From Aporrectodea caliginosa (lineage: Eukaryota; Annelida; Clitellata; Crassiclitellata; Lumbricidae): a stretch of DNA of 64,000 bases. The stretch spans positions 3,009,616 through 3,073,615 of the forward strand of contig JACEVL010000150.1 of NCBI GenBank assembly GCA_020284085.1, given 5' to 3'. Below the pieces are notes generated by a model that saw nothing but the letters and a program-made list of their open reading frames with translations, was not told the DNA's origin and did no database searches. Both the position numbers and the translations under genes were made by a program. Numbering within the stretch: position 1 is the first letter of the stretch; each line of letters begins with the position of its first letter. Shown one piece after another: positions 46,347 through 57,099 of the stretch.

Positions 46347-49300
46347 GTAAGTCAAATCAGATTCTAAAGGAAAAATTCTATGAAGCGAATTTGTATTGCG
46401 CCTCTTCAAGAGAAACTTCTCACTAATTTAAATACAACTTCTTAATTTTTCTGCTAATAAAGTTTAGTAGCATAATCGAGCCCAACTTATCTTGGAGAAA
46501 CAGTTTTGTCGGTGCAGATCTATCCTACAGTTTTGTAAGATAGATCTGCACCGACAAAAAGTTTCAGATTATACAAAATATTCTTCACATAAGCGAATAA
46601 TGATCACTTTTCTTTAAATAGACTGTAACCATACAAGGCAATCCGATCTACTCTTCTGTAAACTATTGTATAGAGTCAACACTTATTTCTCAGTCTAGGA
46701 ATAATTACTGCCTCGTGAATTGATTTAAAAAATGCAGGTTGGTCTAAAATATTTGTATACATTTGAAAGTGAACAGTTACTGTAAGCTGTAAATAATTCA
46801 AAATGTTTTTGTTAGAACCTGGAAGTACAATACCAATTGCCTAGATCTTATAGTAAATACTGAAACTGTTTTAGCTCTTTGTTATCATTGGACTCTTTGT
46901 TGCCATCTCTTTGAAATTCTTTACCTACATAACTAATTTACCTATTTTACTCATATTCAAAATACAACTAAGATGCGGTTCATTGGAATGATTGTGTGCA
47001 TAATGCATGATATATTAGTTCTGTTTTATAAAAATCAGCAGAATTAACAAATCATTCGGTCTGCCACTCGAGTATAACAATGATTTAAGGGTGACCCTTT
47101 AGGGTTCTCTATCCCCGTTGTTTTCCTACTATCATACTGTAATTGTGATGATTGTATGCTTTGCTTCTGTTGGAAACAATAAAATTTTTGGTTATGGTTT
47201 TGTTTTGATGTTGTTATACGTACACCACAGTGCATGCTTCTGCGTTATTATACGATGCTTATTGGCTTTGATTCTAACATTTGATCACCAATTTCCTCAT
47301 TTGTAAATAAATGTGTAAAATGGGTGATCCTGCTTTCGGGAAAATGTGTTTCTTCTGGATTTAGCTGTTGACACCATCCATTTAATATGACTGATTGCAG
47401 TTTCTGCAATCGTAATCGTAATCGTAATCGTTGACTCCAAATGTCTAAAGCGCCACTCGAAAGCCAAACGCAGGGCACTAACTTATTCACGAGCGCTTTA
47501 TACTCTGCGCTATAGATTTCGATGGACAACGAAAGTATAATCAGTCTGAATCTGAAACCAATGATAAATTTCTATTCAATGGCAATGAATTCATATCAGG
47601 CGGAATACAATTTGGGTGGCTGACTGTATAAGCCTATTATTTTCTAGTTTGCTACGTTCTTGAAATGTTAAATAAATTTGCTCTTCAGAACCCTGTCATG
47701 AAAGTTTTGTACAGTCAAACTTGTACTTGGGATTGTACTATTAGAAACTATGTACTAGCAGTAAGTGTATTAAAGACATGAAGTCAAAATTCAAGCATTA
47801 AATCAGTCAGTTCGTATAACTTACTTTTTTCAGCCACGACAATGGCTTTGCTACAAAACGTAGCTCTGCTGAAGGGTAAAACCTTGACGTACAAATGCAC
47901 TACGAACTTTGCAGCGCAGTTTCATAGCTGGTATTTTATTCCATCTGGGAAAGATTTCGAGACTATAATATACAGCACGAAGGGATTTTATGGTGAATAC
48001 GTCACAAGAGCTGAAGTGGACAACTCGTCTCTGGTACTAACCATTCCATCTATTCAGTTAGATGACGCCGGAATTTATGGTTGTAAGAAATTGCACAACT
48101 CGACTTTGATAATTGAAAGGTCTCAAGTCGTTGTCATTGGTAAGTCATATTCCAGGAAATCATCATCCCTCTCATAACACTGAATGCCCATTATTTAATG
48201 GTTCGTAAGACTCTGCATAAATATTTGAATACTTGATGACTTTTGACAGCTTTCGATGAATGTCATTATATTTTTCTTTTATGTGATAGAGCATAATACG
48301 TTTTATAAATACTATTATTTATATAGGCCCTATTGGTTGCTGTCCACGTTTACCATATTTAACGATGACTTCACCTCCTGTCACTTGCAGAAGCCAACCT
48401 TCAAATATGTAACACTGAAGCGTCTCGGCTGACTTGCGAAGTCAAGTACAAGGGTATTTTCGGTCCCGTGATTGAATGGACAAACGAGGAATCAAATGAA
48501 CTAACTGCAATCAATTCGACCCTTAGAAACGATTCCGATGCGAATGGAACCCGTCACGTGACTCTTTTGACTAACTCCGTAAACTCGACGCTCACTTGCC
48601 AACTGTACTTCAAAGACTTCCCAACCCATTCTACGAACATGGCCACTAACATACCTACTTATAAAGACCGATGCAATTCGTCTGCTTGCTGTGATTCGTC
48701 TAGTGGAACTACAGTTAAAGGTTCAGCTCCACCTAGTGAGTGTAGCAATGAACATTTGTTCAAAAATCTTACTGTTAACTGTTGGCGTTCTCGTGTCTAC
48801 TTGGCATTATTCATAGTTTTGACCATTGGCATTTTTAAGAAAGGGGTCGTCCATTAATTATGTCAACAAATTTTAGGCCTTTTTTGACCCCCTCACCCCC
48901 CTTGTCAACAAGTGTCAAACATTGACGGACCCCAAAAATTATGTCAACAATCCCAGAACCCCTCCCCCCACCAGCAGCGTAGCCAGACTGACATTTATTT
49001 TCTCAATAACCTTTTTTTGGGAGATTTGAACTCCGATGACCTTTTTTAGAAATTTTGTTAGATGACCTTTTTTTAGACATTTACTCTTTCGCTACCTTTT
49101 TTGCGATTCATTGGGGAAACAAATTTTTTGACGTCAACTTGCACCGAACTCCCCTCCCCCTGTCAACAACTGTCAAACTTTTCCAAACCCCATCCCCCTA
49201 TTTTGTTGACATAATTAATGGACGACCAGAAAGCATTTCAGAGCATGAAGCTCGTACAAGTAATTTTTACGCTCTATGCAACGTATGATCATGATGGTAA

Positions 49301-50844
49301 AGAATTTGATTAGATATACATAAGGAGAGGAATGAAAACAATAAAGTTGAGACGAATTTCTATTATTTTTTTTAATGTAATGGGGCAGGACCAGATAACG
49401 GCTATTTTTACATCTAACTTTTGGACACTAGTTCTATGGCTCACGGTAGATTTGCTTTAAGGACCGTCCAGCTGAAGTGCTGCACCACAACTAAAATTCA
49501 ACGACTGAACGCAAATGGATACTGGTTAGGCATTAAAGGCATGACATCACTATTGCCAATTTCGCATGATGAGAATAACACTGAGCATTTTATAGCGCTT
49601 TTTCTCTTGCGAAGGCATTCGTTTATGTAGTGAGATTCGAACCCAAAATACTGCGGTGAACGTTGCTTTTAATAAACTAATATTGTACATTGTGCATGCT
49701 CACGTAGCAATAACAAATATGTGTTTCTCCTTTCCTGGTCTCTCGACAGTCTGGCCACGCAATTATCTTGAGTAGCCTGCCTGAAGTAATCCCTCTGCCG
49801 TCACGCACCACTCACCAGTAGGCAGCTACTGCAATACATCCAGATATTCTGTGATAAGAAAACTCACTAAATCAATCTCTCACCCTGCAGAAAAGACGGT
49901 TATTTTGAACATTGACTTTGGTCAGTTAAAAAATAACTCAATTATAACTGTTCTATTTGCCATTACAAAGCAAACGAAACCAGTTTTGGTCAACTAAAAA
50001 TCTCGTGTGACAAGATTTCATCTTATGTCCAATAAGGACCCTGGACCCTAGGCCTATTGCTATGCCGAAATATTTGTTACATTTTTAGGAGACGACAATG
50101 TCCATGGGATAACTCAAGAAACAACTAAAGCAATAATTTATTCGATTACCATCGTCGGTGGAGTCATTGTGATTATCTCAATAATCTATATTTCAAAAAG
50201 AATTTGTTCAGGTAAACAGATTATTTCCAATTTATCATTATTTATGTTACTGAGAATATCGCATATTTTCGTGTTTCAAATTATTTCTCATTCGTACTGC
50301 AGATAGGCCTACTTCTTCGTTGATGTATAAAACCGAAACTTTCAGAAAGATAGGCCTTTGTTTTCAACTGTGTCGTATAAGTAAGTCTTTCTTATCGTGC
50401 AATTATTATGCATGCACTGATAAAGTTGTTTTCACGTTCTTAATACTTTTGGTGTAAACCTTTACAGTACAGGCAATTCCGACATCCAGTGTGGATGACA
50501 TCCAGCAAGCGGATATTGCTTCTTCGGCACAATTTGTAGAACCTCATAGGTTTCGAAGGCTTGGATACGAAGAAATGCAGGAACACGAGTCGCCGTCAGA
50601 AGGCTCCTATGTTGCATTAAATCCAGCGGACACGACAGCAAGGCCACTACCGTACGTTAATGTGACCCTGGAAGAAAGGAGATCTGAACCACTGGCATCT
50701 AGAAAAGACAGATCGCAGCAATACTTGAATGTGGTAATAGAGGATGCCGAATGTTCGGTGTCAGATGGAGTTGCTGCACAGATGCAGAGCTACGTTAACG
50801 TCTCCTTACAAAGAGACAGAGACATCCAAGAAGTTGAATTGTAG
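46277..50844 (+). CDS. Ig-superfamily receptor gene B, tandem paralog of A
   Basis: Predicted type I membrane receptor of 405 residues. Exons are 46277-46346, 47834-48139, 48391-48735, 50092-50211 and 50468-50844, all phase 1, with the same lengths as gene A except the last (377 versus 365 nt, four extra tail residues). Domain order is the same: signal peptide, V-like Ig (LDDAGIYGC), second Ig with Cys-containing stalk, transmembrane helix, five-tyrosine tail. The third tyrosine motif is YVNV where gene A has YVNM, so one PI3K-type YxxM site is lost. Intron 3 is longer (1356 versus 367 nt) because of transposon insertions. Both reading frames are intact with good splice sites, so both genes look functional. 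AATAAA occurs near 51263. Confidence 0.85.
46504..46559. repeat. Perfect 21-bp-stem hairpin in gene B intron 1
   Basis: Arms 46504-46524 and 46539-46559 (TTTTGTCGGTGCAGATCTAT and complement) with a 14-nt loop. Gene A keeps only degenerate pieces (CCGACAAAAG). Confidence 0.7.
47040..47195 (+). mobile_element. LINE 3' UTR remnant in gene B intron 1
   Basis: AAGGGTGACCCTTTAGGGTT and AACAATAAAATTTTTGG match the 3' UTR plan of the CR1-like LINE. Absent from gene A intron 1. Confidence 0.5.
47400..47520 (-). mobile_element. LINE 3' tail in gene B intron 1
   Basis: GTAATCGTAATCGTAATCG then TCTAAAGCGCCACTCGAAAG and AACTTATTCACGAGCGC; ortholog of the tail in gene A intron 1. Confidence 0.75.
47834..48139 (+). 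CDS. Gene B exon 2, V-like Ig domain
   Basis: Acceptor TTTTTTCAG before 47834, donor G|GTAAGT at 48140, 306 nt, phase 1. It keeps the B-strand Cys (TYKC), HSWYF and LDDAGIYGC. Most changes relative to gene A fall in the front half and in the C-C' region rather than around the F strand. Confidence 0.85.
48391..48735 (+). CDS. Gene B exon 3, second Ig domain and stalk
   Basis: Acceptor CACTTGCAG before 48391, donor A|GTGAGT at 48736, 345 nt, phase 1. It keeps LTCEVKY, VIEWTN, STLTCQLYF and the Cys cluster DRCNSSACC of gene A. Confidence 0.8.
48844..49227. mobile_element. MITE in gene B intron 3, about 26-bp inverted repeats
   Basis: Ends GGTCGTCCATTAATTATGTC and its perfect complement; 384 bp. 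AGAAAG flanks both sides (48838-48843, 49228-49233). Gene A intron 3 has the unoccupied site. Confidence 0.85.
49575..49690 (-). mobile_element. tRNA-derived SINE remnant in gene B intron 3
   Basis: Minus strand has a B-box-like GGGTTCGAATCTC and then AAAGCGCTATAAAATG tail. The A box is not clear. Confidence 0.35.
50092..50211 (+). CDS. Gene B exon 4, transmembrane segment
   Basis: Hydrophobic run (IIYSITIVGGVIVIISIIY) ending SKRICSG, donor G|GTAAAC at 50212. The acceptor is a tandem TAGGAG: splicing after TAG starts the exon at 50089 and adds one codon, splicing after GAG starts it at 50092 and matches gene A. Both keep the frame. Confidence 0.75.
50468..50844 (+). CDS. Gene B exon 5, cytoplasmic tail with five tyrosines
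   Basis: Acceptor TTTACAG before 50468; ends at TAG 50842-50844. Motifs in order are LGYEEM, SYVAL, PYVNV, QYLNVV and SYVNVSL. Four extra residues near the start distinguish it from gene A; spacing between the tyrosines is the same. Confidence 0.8.
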
Positions 50845-51539
50845 CTTTCTATATCCTTAGCCTCAGGAGTTGAATTAATGAATAGGTACTCGTCTCTGGA
50901 CTATAAAACAAATAATCTTTTATTATTTTAATTAATTCTTCATTTAAATTTGCTTGTTACTTGTCCTGTGAATTATGGGTTATTATTCATTTATAATTTT
51001 ATATATTATTTATAAAACTTATTATTCAGTAAGTTAAGTATGCATGAAAAATCAAAAGCTTTCATTAAATTCTATTTTAGTCATCCACCAACAACAGTGT
51101 TACAACTTGCACAGAACTGAATAAACTGTAGCCTCCGTTATTTTGAATTTCATTTCTGCGCTTGTTTTTGTGTTATTGAGAAACTAGGCCCTAGCAATAA
51201 ACCTCATAATTGTGGACTTTGTATTGCTAGTTTGTTCATAGAAAAACTAAAATTTCAAAGCACAATAAATTTTCACTTTTGCCATGCAACTATTTCCAAT
51301 TATTGCAAAGACCGACAACAGGGCCTACTACGTAGGGGGGGGATGGAAGCAGACTGCTTCCAATTTGTGCCAGGGGGAAAGGTTTCCCCCTAGTGAAATG
51401 GATGTTGCTGTACAACTGACAGTACTGACTCAACTGTCAACTGTTGCAATGGTATCCGGACATTCCCCCCTGGAAATTTGCCCAAGACATCCCCCGAACA
51501 CAAAGTAGGTAACTCTACCATTGTCCATGATAACTGTCA

Positions 51540-51815
51540 TTAATCCAACTTCTATTGAAGCAAAGACCTTCCTTCTTTCATCAATCCCACTTTTATTTAA
51601 GCAAAGAATTTCTTTCATCAATCCAATTTCTATTTAAGAAAAGAATTTATTTCATAAATCCAGCTTCTATTTAAGCACAGCATTTCTTTTATCAATCCAA
51701 CTTCTATTTAAGCATAGAATTTGTTTAATCAATCTAGCTTCTTTTTAAGGAAAAGAATTTCTTTCATCAATCCAACTTCTATTAAAGTAAAGAATTATTT
51801 TCATCAGTACAACTT
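51540..51815 (+). repeat. 38-bp-type minisatellite downstream of gene B
   Basis: About seven units with TTCATCAATCCAACTTCTAT and TTAAGCAAAGAATTT, more regular than the array after gene A. Confidence 0.8.
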
Positions 51816-51819
51816 CGGC

Positions 51820-52785
51820 GGAAATGTCCTAGACCCATTGCAATGTATCGGCTGTCGACTATAATTGAGTATCTGCACTGTAAAGTTTATGTATTATGGT
51901 AGTAATGGTTTTATGGTCATAATGTTGGTAATGTTTGTCTACTTTTAATGTTGTACGGCGACAACGTATTTTTTCCGTACCACTTTTTTGTCTGCTAAAA
52001 GCTCGAATATACTTTTATCAGTTTATGTGTATTTTAGATTACGAAAAATGGCACAAAACACTGCCAATATATCCAAAAAGCGTCAGCTTCTGGGGGACTT
52101 TGTCCCCCAGGCCCCTAAATTCTCATTTTACCATACTACTTTTAAAATCATAGCAGCACACGTTGAGCAAGGGCGGTTGCTTCCAGCTTACAGAGGGGGA
52201 TAGTATACGCCCTGACCGACAATAATGTATAGATAAACCTGCAGACAACAATGAACGTGCGTTATATTATACAAGACAGTTATATGCTATGTAGGCTACG
52301 AACATTCTCACCAGGAAAACTTTTGGACTCCAGCTTCTGGGATCGCCAATATTATCATGAACATTATAGATTTGCACTATTATAGTCCACAACTTCTTGA
52401 TACTTATACATAGTAATAAAAGATCAAAGTAATAAAAGATGGTTGTTGTTATGAACTTTCTCGCTATATTCTGGTCGTGAATTGTGGTTAATATCGTTAA
52501 TGCATCGAGACCCGTTTGTCCCGTACGTAATATACAAGAACTTGGCGAATTGTAGGTCTACTTCATAAAATCGTATGTGTACTTCATTTTGGCATTTAGT
52601 CAGACTCTAATATCCCTAAGTTCCTAATCACTGACTAGAAATGGCTTACTTCATGCGAAGCAGTTAAGCACAAAAGTTGAGAGAAACCGGACTTTTGCTA
52701 CTGGCGTCCCGGCTATTATTTTTATAATCAGTATTGCTACTAATTGATAAAATTACTTATTAATGCTAATAATTGTAATTTTAAT
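51820..52785. other. No recognised feature
   Basis: AT-rich, short open frames only. Confidence 0.4.
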
Positions 52786-52789
52786 TGTA

Positions 52790-53300
52790 ATTGTAACCGA
52801 ACATTTATAAAGCGCCGCTCAGAAATCAGCAGCGCTCTCGACCTGCGTCAGTGTCTGCGCCAGCGAACAGGAAAGTCTTAAGGCGTCTCCGGAACTGGGA
52901 AAGTGAGAGGGCTAGTAACTCAAGGCGAAGAGACTAAGGAATAGAGTTCCAAGCTGATGGGCCGACACGGGCAAAGCACCTAGAGTGGGCCGTAGCAGAA
53001 CGCATGCGAGGGACAACCATAAGGCCAAGGGTCGAAGATCGCAAAGAGGGCCTCGTAGGTAAGGAGGAGACAAAGGTGTAAAAAGGACCTCAGGTAGAAT
53101 GGGGCCACCCCAACAAGGCAGTTGCGCATGAGTGAAAGGATTTTGAACTTTACCCACTGTTGGATAGGGAGCCAGTGAAGGGTATCCCGAATATAGCCTG
53201 AGATATGGGCAAACCTTGGAATGCCGCCTATAAGCCGAGCAGCTGCATTAAGAATAGACTGGAGTTTGTGAGTGTTAGAGGCGGAGAGTCCAATGTATAG
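52790..53300 (-). mobile_element. L2-like LINE 3' fragment (minus strand)
   Basis: Encodes LQSILNAAARLIGGIPRFAH, DTLHWLPIQQWVKFKILSL and VGVAPFYL with later frameshifts, ending GCGGCGCTTTATAAATG. Confidence 0.65.
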
Positions 53301-53699
53301 CCTACAGCGTTCGCATATAATAATATAATTAATTGTAAAATATTACTGTAAAATATTATTTAATGTAACAAACTTAGTGGTATATCATAATTTAATCTTC
53401 TGATGGCATGTTGTTTCTGTATGCTGCTATTTTTATTCTTTGCACTATAGAGCAGCATAGTTGTTAAACACGTCAATCAGCAATCTTATAGCCTACAGTG
53501 TTCTTGGCGTATGTTAAAAGAACTTTGAGCGGGCCAATTTACTGTGGTCGCGTTCTTGTGCTGTGGGTTCCCATTAATTTGAAAATTACTTAGGCGAATC
53601 TTATGAGTGATCGGTGATATTCACAGCTATTTCACAAGTAAGATTTTGTGTGTCTAGTCATTATACACTGTAATCATTAGATCGTCAGTGCGTTTTCGT

Positions 53700-53898
53700 T
53701 TCAATTGCTTAACTGTGAAAACCTTTTACAAAATATGGGCTTCCTGGAGGGCAAGGCTGACACAGGATATTCCGACTATACCAGAGACACGAAACGTTTT
53801 GACAGTCAAACGATGGAACGTGTGATATTAGGTTCCTCTTCCCTTGCTTCTATTCTGTCGACAGTAACTGCTGGAAACTATTGTTTGATCGTAATTTA
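53700..53898 (+). pseudogene. Possible fossil of an Ig exon
   Basis: The frame NLLQNMGFLEGKADT resembles ALLQNVALLKGKTLT of genes A and B, and further on SSSLASILSTVTAGNYC resembles the SSLVLTI to AGIYGC region. The core Trp is missing and residues are lost. No clean splice sites. Low-confidence resemblance. Confidence 0.25.
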
Positions 53899-54156
53899 AT
53901 TTCTTCAGAAGATGTTATCGTACCTAATATCTTTTTAACTGGCACTCTAATTGCTCCATAAAAACCGGGCGACATCGCAGGCTTCCGTTTCCAAGGCGAT
54001 AACTACTAGACTTTTAAAATACAAATCAATGCAGCATTTCGAGCAAGCATCGTTTTACAATGTAACGCTGGAAATAAAATGGACAAAAATTGTATTCCTA
54101 TAGTGTATGTGGGAATTGGCATACATTGTGAATTAGATCGCTCAGTCCTTGTATAT

Positions 54157-54677
54157 GTTACAGGCAATGTGTAAAATCAGGGATTTTGTAAAATGCCTGA
54201 AATTTTTAGGCAATTTGTAAAATCCCCAATTCACTCGGGCACTTTACAAAATCCCTGAAAAAACCAGGGATTTTGTAAATTCCCTGAAATCTGATGATGA
54301 AAATTTGACAGATTGCCTGAAAGTGACGAAAATTATCGAAGTTTTACAAAATACCTGAAAAAACCAGGGATTTTGTAAAATCCCTTAAATCTGATTATTA
54401 CAGGCAATGTGTAAAATCAGGGATTTTGTGAAATTTTTAGGCAATTTGTAAAATCCCCAATTCACTCAGGCACTTTATAAAATCCCGGGATATAAAAAAT
54501 CAGAGATTTTGTAAAATCCCAGAAATCTGATCATGTCCGCCTTTGGCTGCGTGTCCGACATGTTCGCCGGCTATGTTTCAAGTCATGTGGTCGGGGCCGT
54601 GACTTGTTTGTTCCCTTCCCCTTTGGAGTCTAAATAGAGCTTTGAGTTGTCGTGACGGATTGTCAATTAATAAGAAT

Positions 54678-54708
<31 letters not shown>

Positions 54709-55565
54709 TAAATATAATTAAATTTATTTATTTAATCAATTAATTAATTAATTAAATTTAATATATAAATAAAAAAAATAAAATAAAAAATAAAATAAAA
54801 ATAAATAAAAATAAATAATTAATTAATTAAATTATTAATTATCTAATTAATTAAATGAATTAAATAATTAAATTTATTTATTCATATAATTGTTTAATAA
54901 ATTGTTAAATAAATAATTAATAATTTAATTAATTAATTATTTATTTTTATTTCTATTTATTTAATAAAATTAAATAAATAATTATATGAATAATTAAATT
55001 TATTTATTCATATAATTATTTATTTTATTTTATTTTTTATAAAAAAATAAAATAAAATAAATAATTATATGAATAAATAAATTTAATTATTTAATTCATT
55101 TAATTAATTAGATAATTAATAATTTAATTAATTAATTATTTATTTTTATTTTTGTTTATTGTTATTTTATTTTATTTTATTTTTTTTTATTTATATATTA
55201 AATTTAATTAATTAATTAATTGATTAAATAAATAAATATAATAATATTTATTTATTTTATTTAATTTATTTATTTATTCTTATTAATTGACAATCCGTCA
55301 CGACAACTCAAAGCTCTATTTAGGCTCCTAAGAGGAAGGGAACAAACAAGTCACGGCCCCGACCACATGACTTGAAACATAGCCGGCGAACATGTCGGAC
55401 ACGCAGCCAAAGGCGGACATGATCAGATTTCTGGGATTTTACAAAATCCCTGGTTTTTTATATCCCGGGATTTTATAAAGTGCCCGAGTGAATTGGGGAT
55501 TTTACAAATTGCCTAAAAATTTCAGGCATTTTACAAAATCCCTGATTTTACACATTGCCTGTAAC
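54157..55565. mobile_element. 1.4-kb foldback element related to 24414-25380
   Basis: Ends GTTACAGGCAATGTGTAAAA and its complement. The arms pair through TCACTCGGGCACTTT, CCTGAAAAAACCAGGG, a GC-rich block (CATGTCCGCCTTTGGCTGCG, 54534 on) and GACAATCCGTCACGAC-type sequence into an AT-only core. The left end is partly duplicated (54157 and 54398). Layout matches the foldback at 24.4 kb. Confidence 0.8.
54661..55288. repeat. AT-only palindromic core
   Basis: About 630 bp almost only A and T, made of TTAATTAATT, AAATAAAT and similar words arranged as nested inverted repeats, with a symmetry centre near 55039. Confidence 0.85.
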
Positions 55566-55569
55566 ATAT

Positions 55570-55850
55570 ATATTATGAAGGATCCCGCACACAAAACTTT
55601 GCTGTAGCGTTGAGAGCTGCTGTCTGCGTTTGGTAGTGACGGAGAGTGGAGAGGTGCCGGTTTCAGTGAAGTAAAGTAAGCGTATTCTTTATTAAACGCT
55701 GGCAAACGCACGGCGCTTTACATACAAAGTTATCAAATAGTAGCAGTAAAGTTAATAAAAGTTAACACACTAGCCTCGCTGTACAGCATCTTAGCCAGGA
55801 AAATGCACCTGGTGAGGGAATCAAATCTAGAAAGAGCATGGTTATTTGTG
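55570..55850 (-). mobile_element. SINE or LINE tail remnant (minus strand)
   Basis: TTCTTTATTAAACGCTGGCA and AACGCACGGCGCTTTACAT match the minus-strand tail seen at 10475 and 59095. Confidence 0.45.
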
Positions 55851-55884
55851 CGTGGTCGCAGATCGTGACCAGTGTATAGGGTGG

Positions 55885-56630
55885 TTCACCGACAAATGCG
55901 CCCGTGACAAAAGCGTCCCGACAAAAGCGCCCCGACAAATGAGCCCCGATAAATGCGCCCGACACATGCGCCAAAAAATCACAAAAAACCCTACAAATGC
56001 GTCCCGTCAAAAGCGCCCCAAAATAACCGACAAAAGCGCCCGACAAAAGCGCCCCGACAGTAGCGCCCCAATATCAATATCAAAGAATTCCTTGAGTTTG
56101 TTCTATACCTGCACGAAAGAGGTTGTTTGTGTTTATTTAGAGGTTCGTTATGAACAACTTCGAAGGACTATAGGTACGAAATCCGGTCATTGTACTTTCA
56201 TGAGGCATGGGTTCCCGTTCTTGGAATATTTTAATTGTTACTCTCTAGTTTATTAGTTACTCTCTAGTTTATTAGTTACTCTCTAGTTTATTAGTTACTC
56301 TCTAGTTTATTCGTTACTCTCTAGTTTATTAGTTACTCTCTAGTTTATTAGTTACTCTCTAGTTTATTAGTTACTCTCTAGTTTATTTAGAATAGATGTA
56401 TTAAATATCGTGCACTCTGCTGCTTTTGTGTCTCATTTTTCATCTCATTCAACAGGCAGAGGCGGGCGCATTTGTCCGGGCGCATTTGTCGGGCGCTTTG
56501 TCGGCAGGGGCGGGCGCATTTGTCGGGGCGATTTTGTCGGGCGTATTTGTCGGGGCCCATTTGTCGGGCGCTTTTCTCGGGGCGCTTTTGTCGGGAGCTT
56601 TCTCCGAGGCGCTTTTGACGGGTCACAGTA
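55885..56630. mobile_element. Element with GACAAAAGCGCCCC-array inverted ends
   Basis: Left end (55885-56070) repeats CGACAAAAGCGCCCCGACAA-like words; the right end (56455-56630) repeats the complement GGGCGCATTTGTCGGG. Non-coding between, with a 19-bp minisatellite. Confidence 0.7.
56232..56388 (+). repeat. 19-bp minisatellite
   Basis: About eight near-identical copies of TTACTCTCTAGTTTATTAG. Confidence 0.95.
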
Positions 56631-56827
56631 TAGAAGAGAGGGAAGAAGGTAATGGAAGATATGTCCAGGATTATTTAAGATGCTTCTAAAAGGTCTTGGT
56701 CGGCTTTTTTACAGAGTTCCTCAAGAGTAGGGAAATACATAGGTAGGAAGCCTAAGTGTTCAAGCTTACGGACCAGAGCACTTAGAGAGTCACATTCCTG
56801 CTTGCTAGCGAAGCACCACCATACTTG

Positions 56828-57093
56828 GCATCGGGGGGGCCCGATAGCGCTTTGGATAACATCTGGCGCGGAGAGCGAGAGGTACCGAGTTCGAGCCCCG
56901 TAGGGTAGACATGCTTTGTAGGCTGCCATTGGCGCCGCGTATTGCAGGCTGTCTGCTCTGTTAGTAGTTAAGATTTATGTCTTCTGTCATTTGTGTTCTT
57001 GTGAATTGTTTCAATTGCATAATCGTACACTGTAACCGGTTGCGGTGTGTCAACCGGATTGTCTGAATAAACGAAAATATTATTATTAGTAAG
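56828..57093 (+). mobile_element. tRNA-derived SINE, family 2
   Basis: B-box-like GAGTTCGAGCCCCG follows an A-box-like region (TAGCGCTTTGGATAAC). The body holds TCTTCTGTCATTTGTGTTCT, shared with the SINE at 59060-59335, and the tail is ATTATTATTAG. Confidence 0.6.
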
Positions 57094-57099
57094 CTAGCA

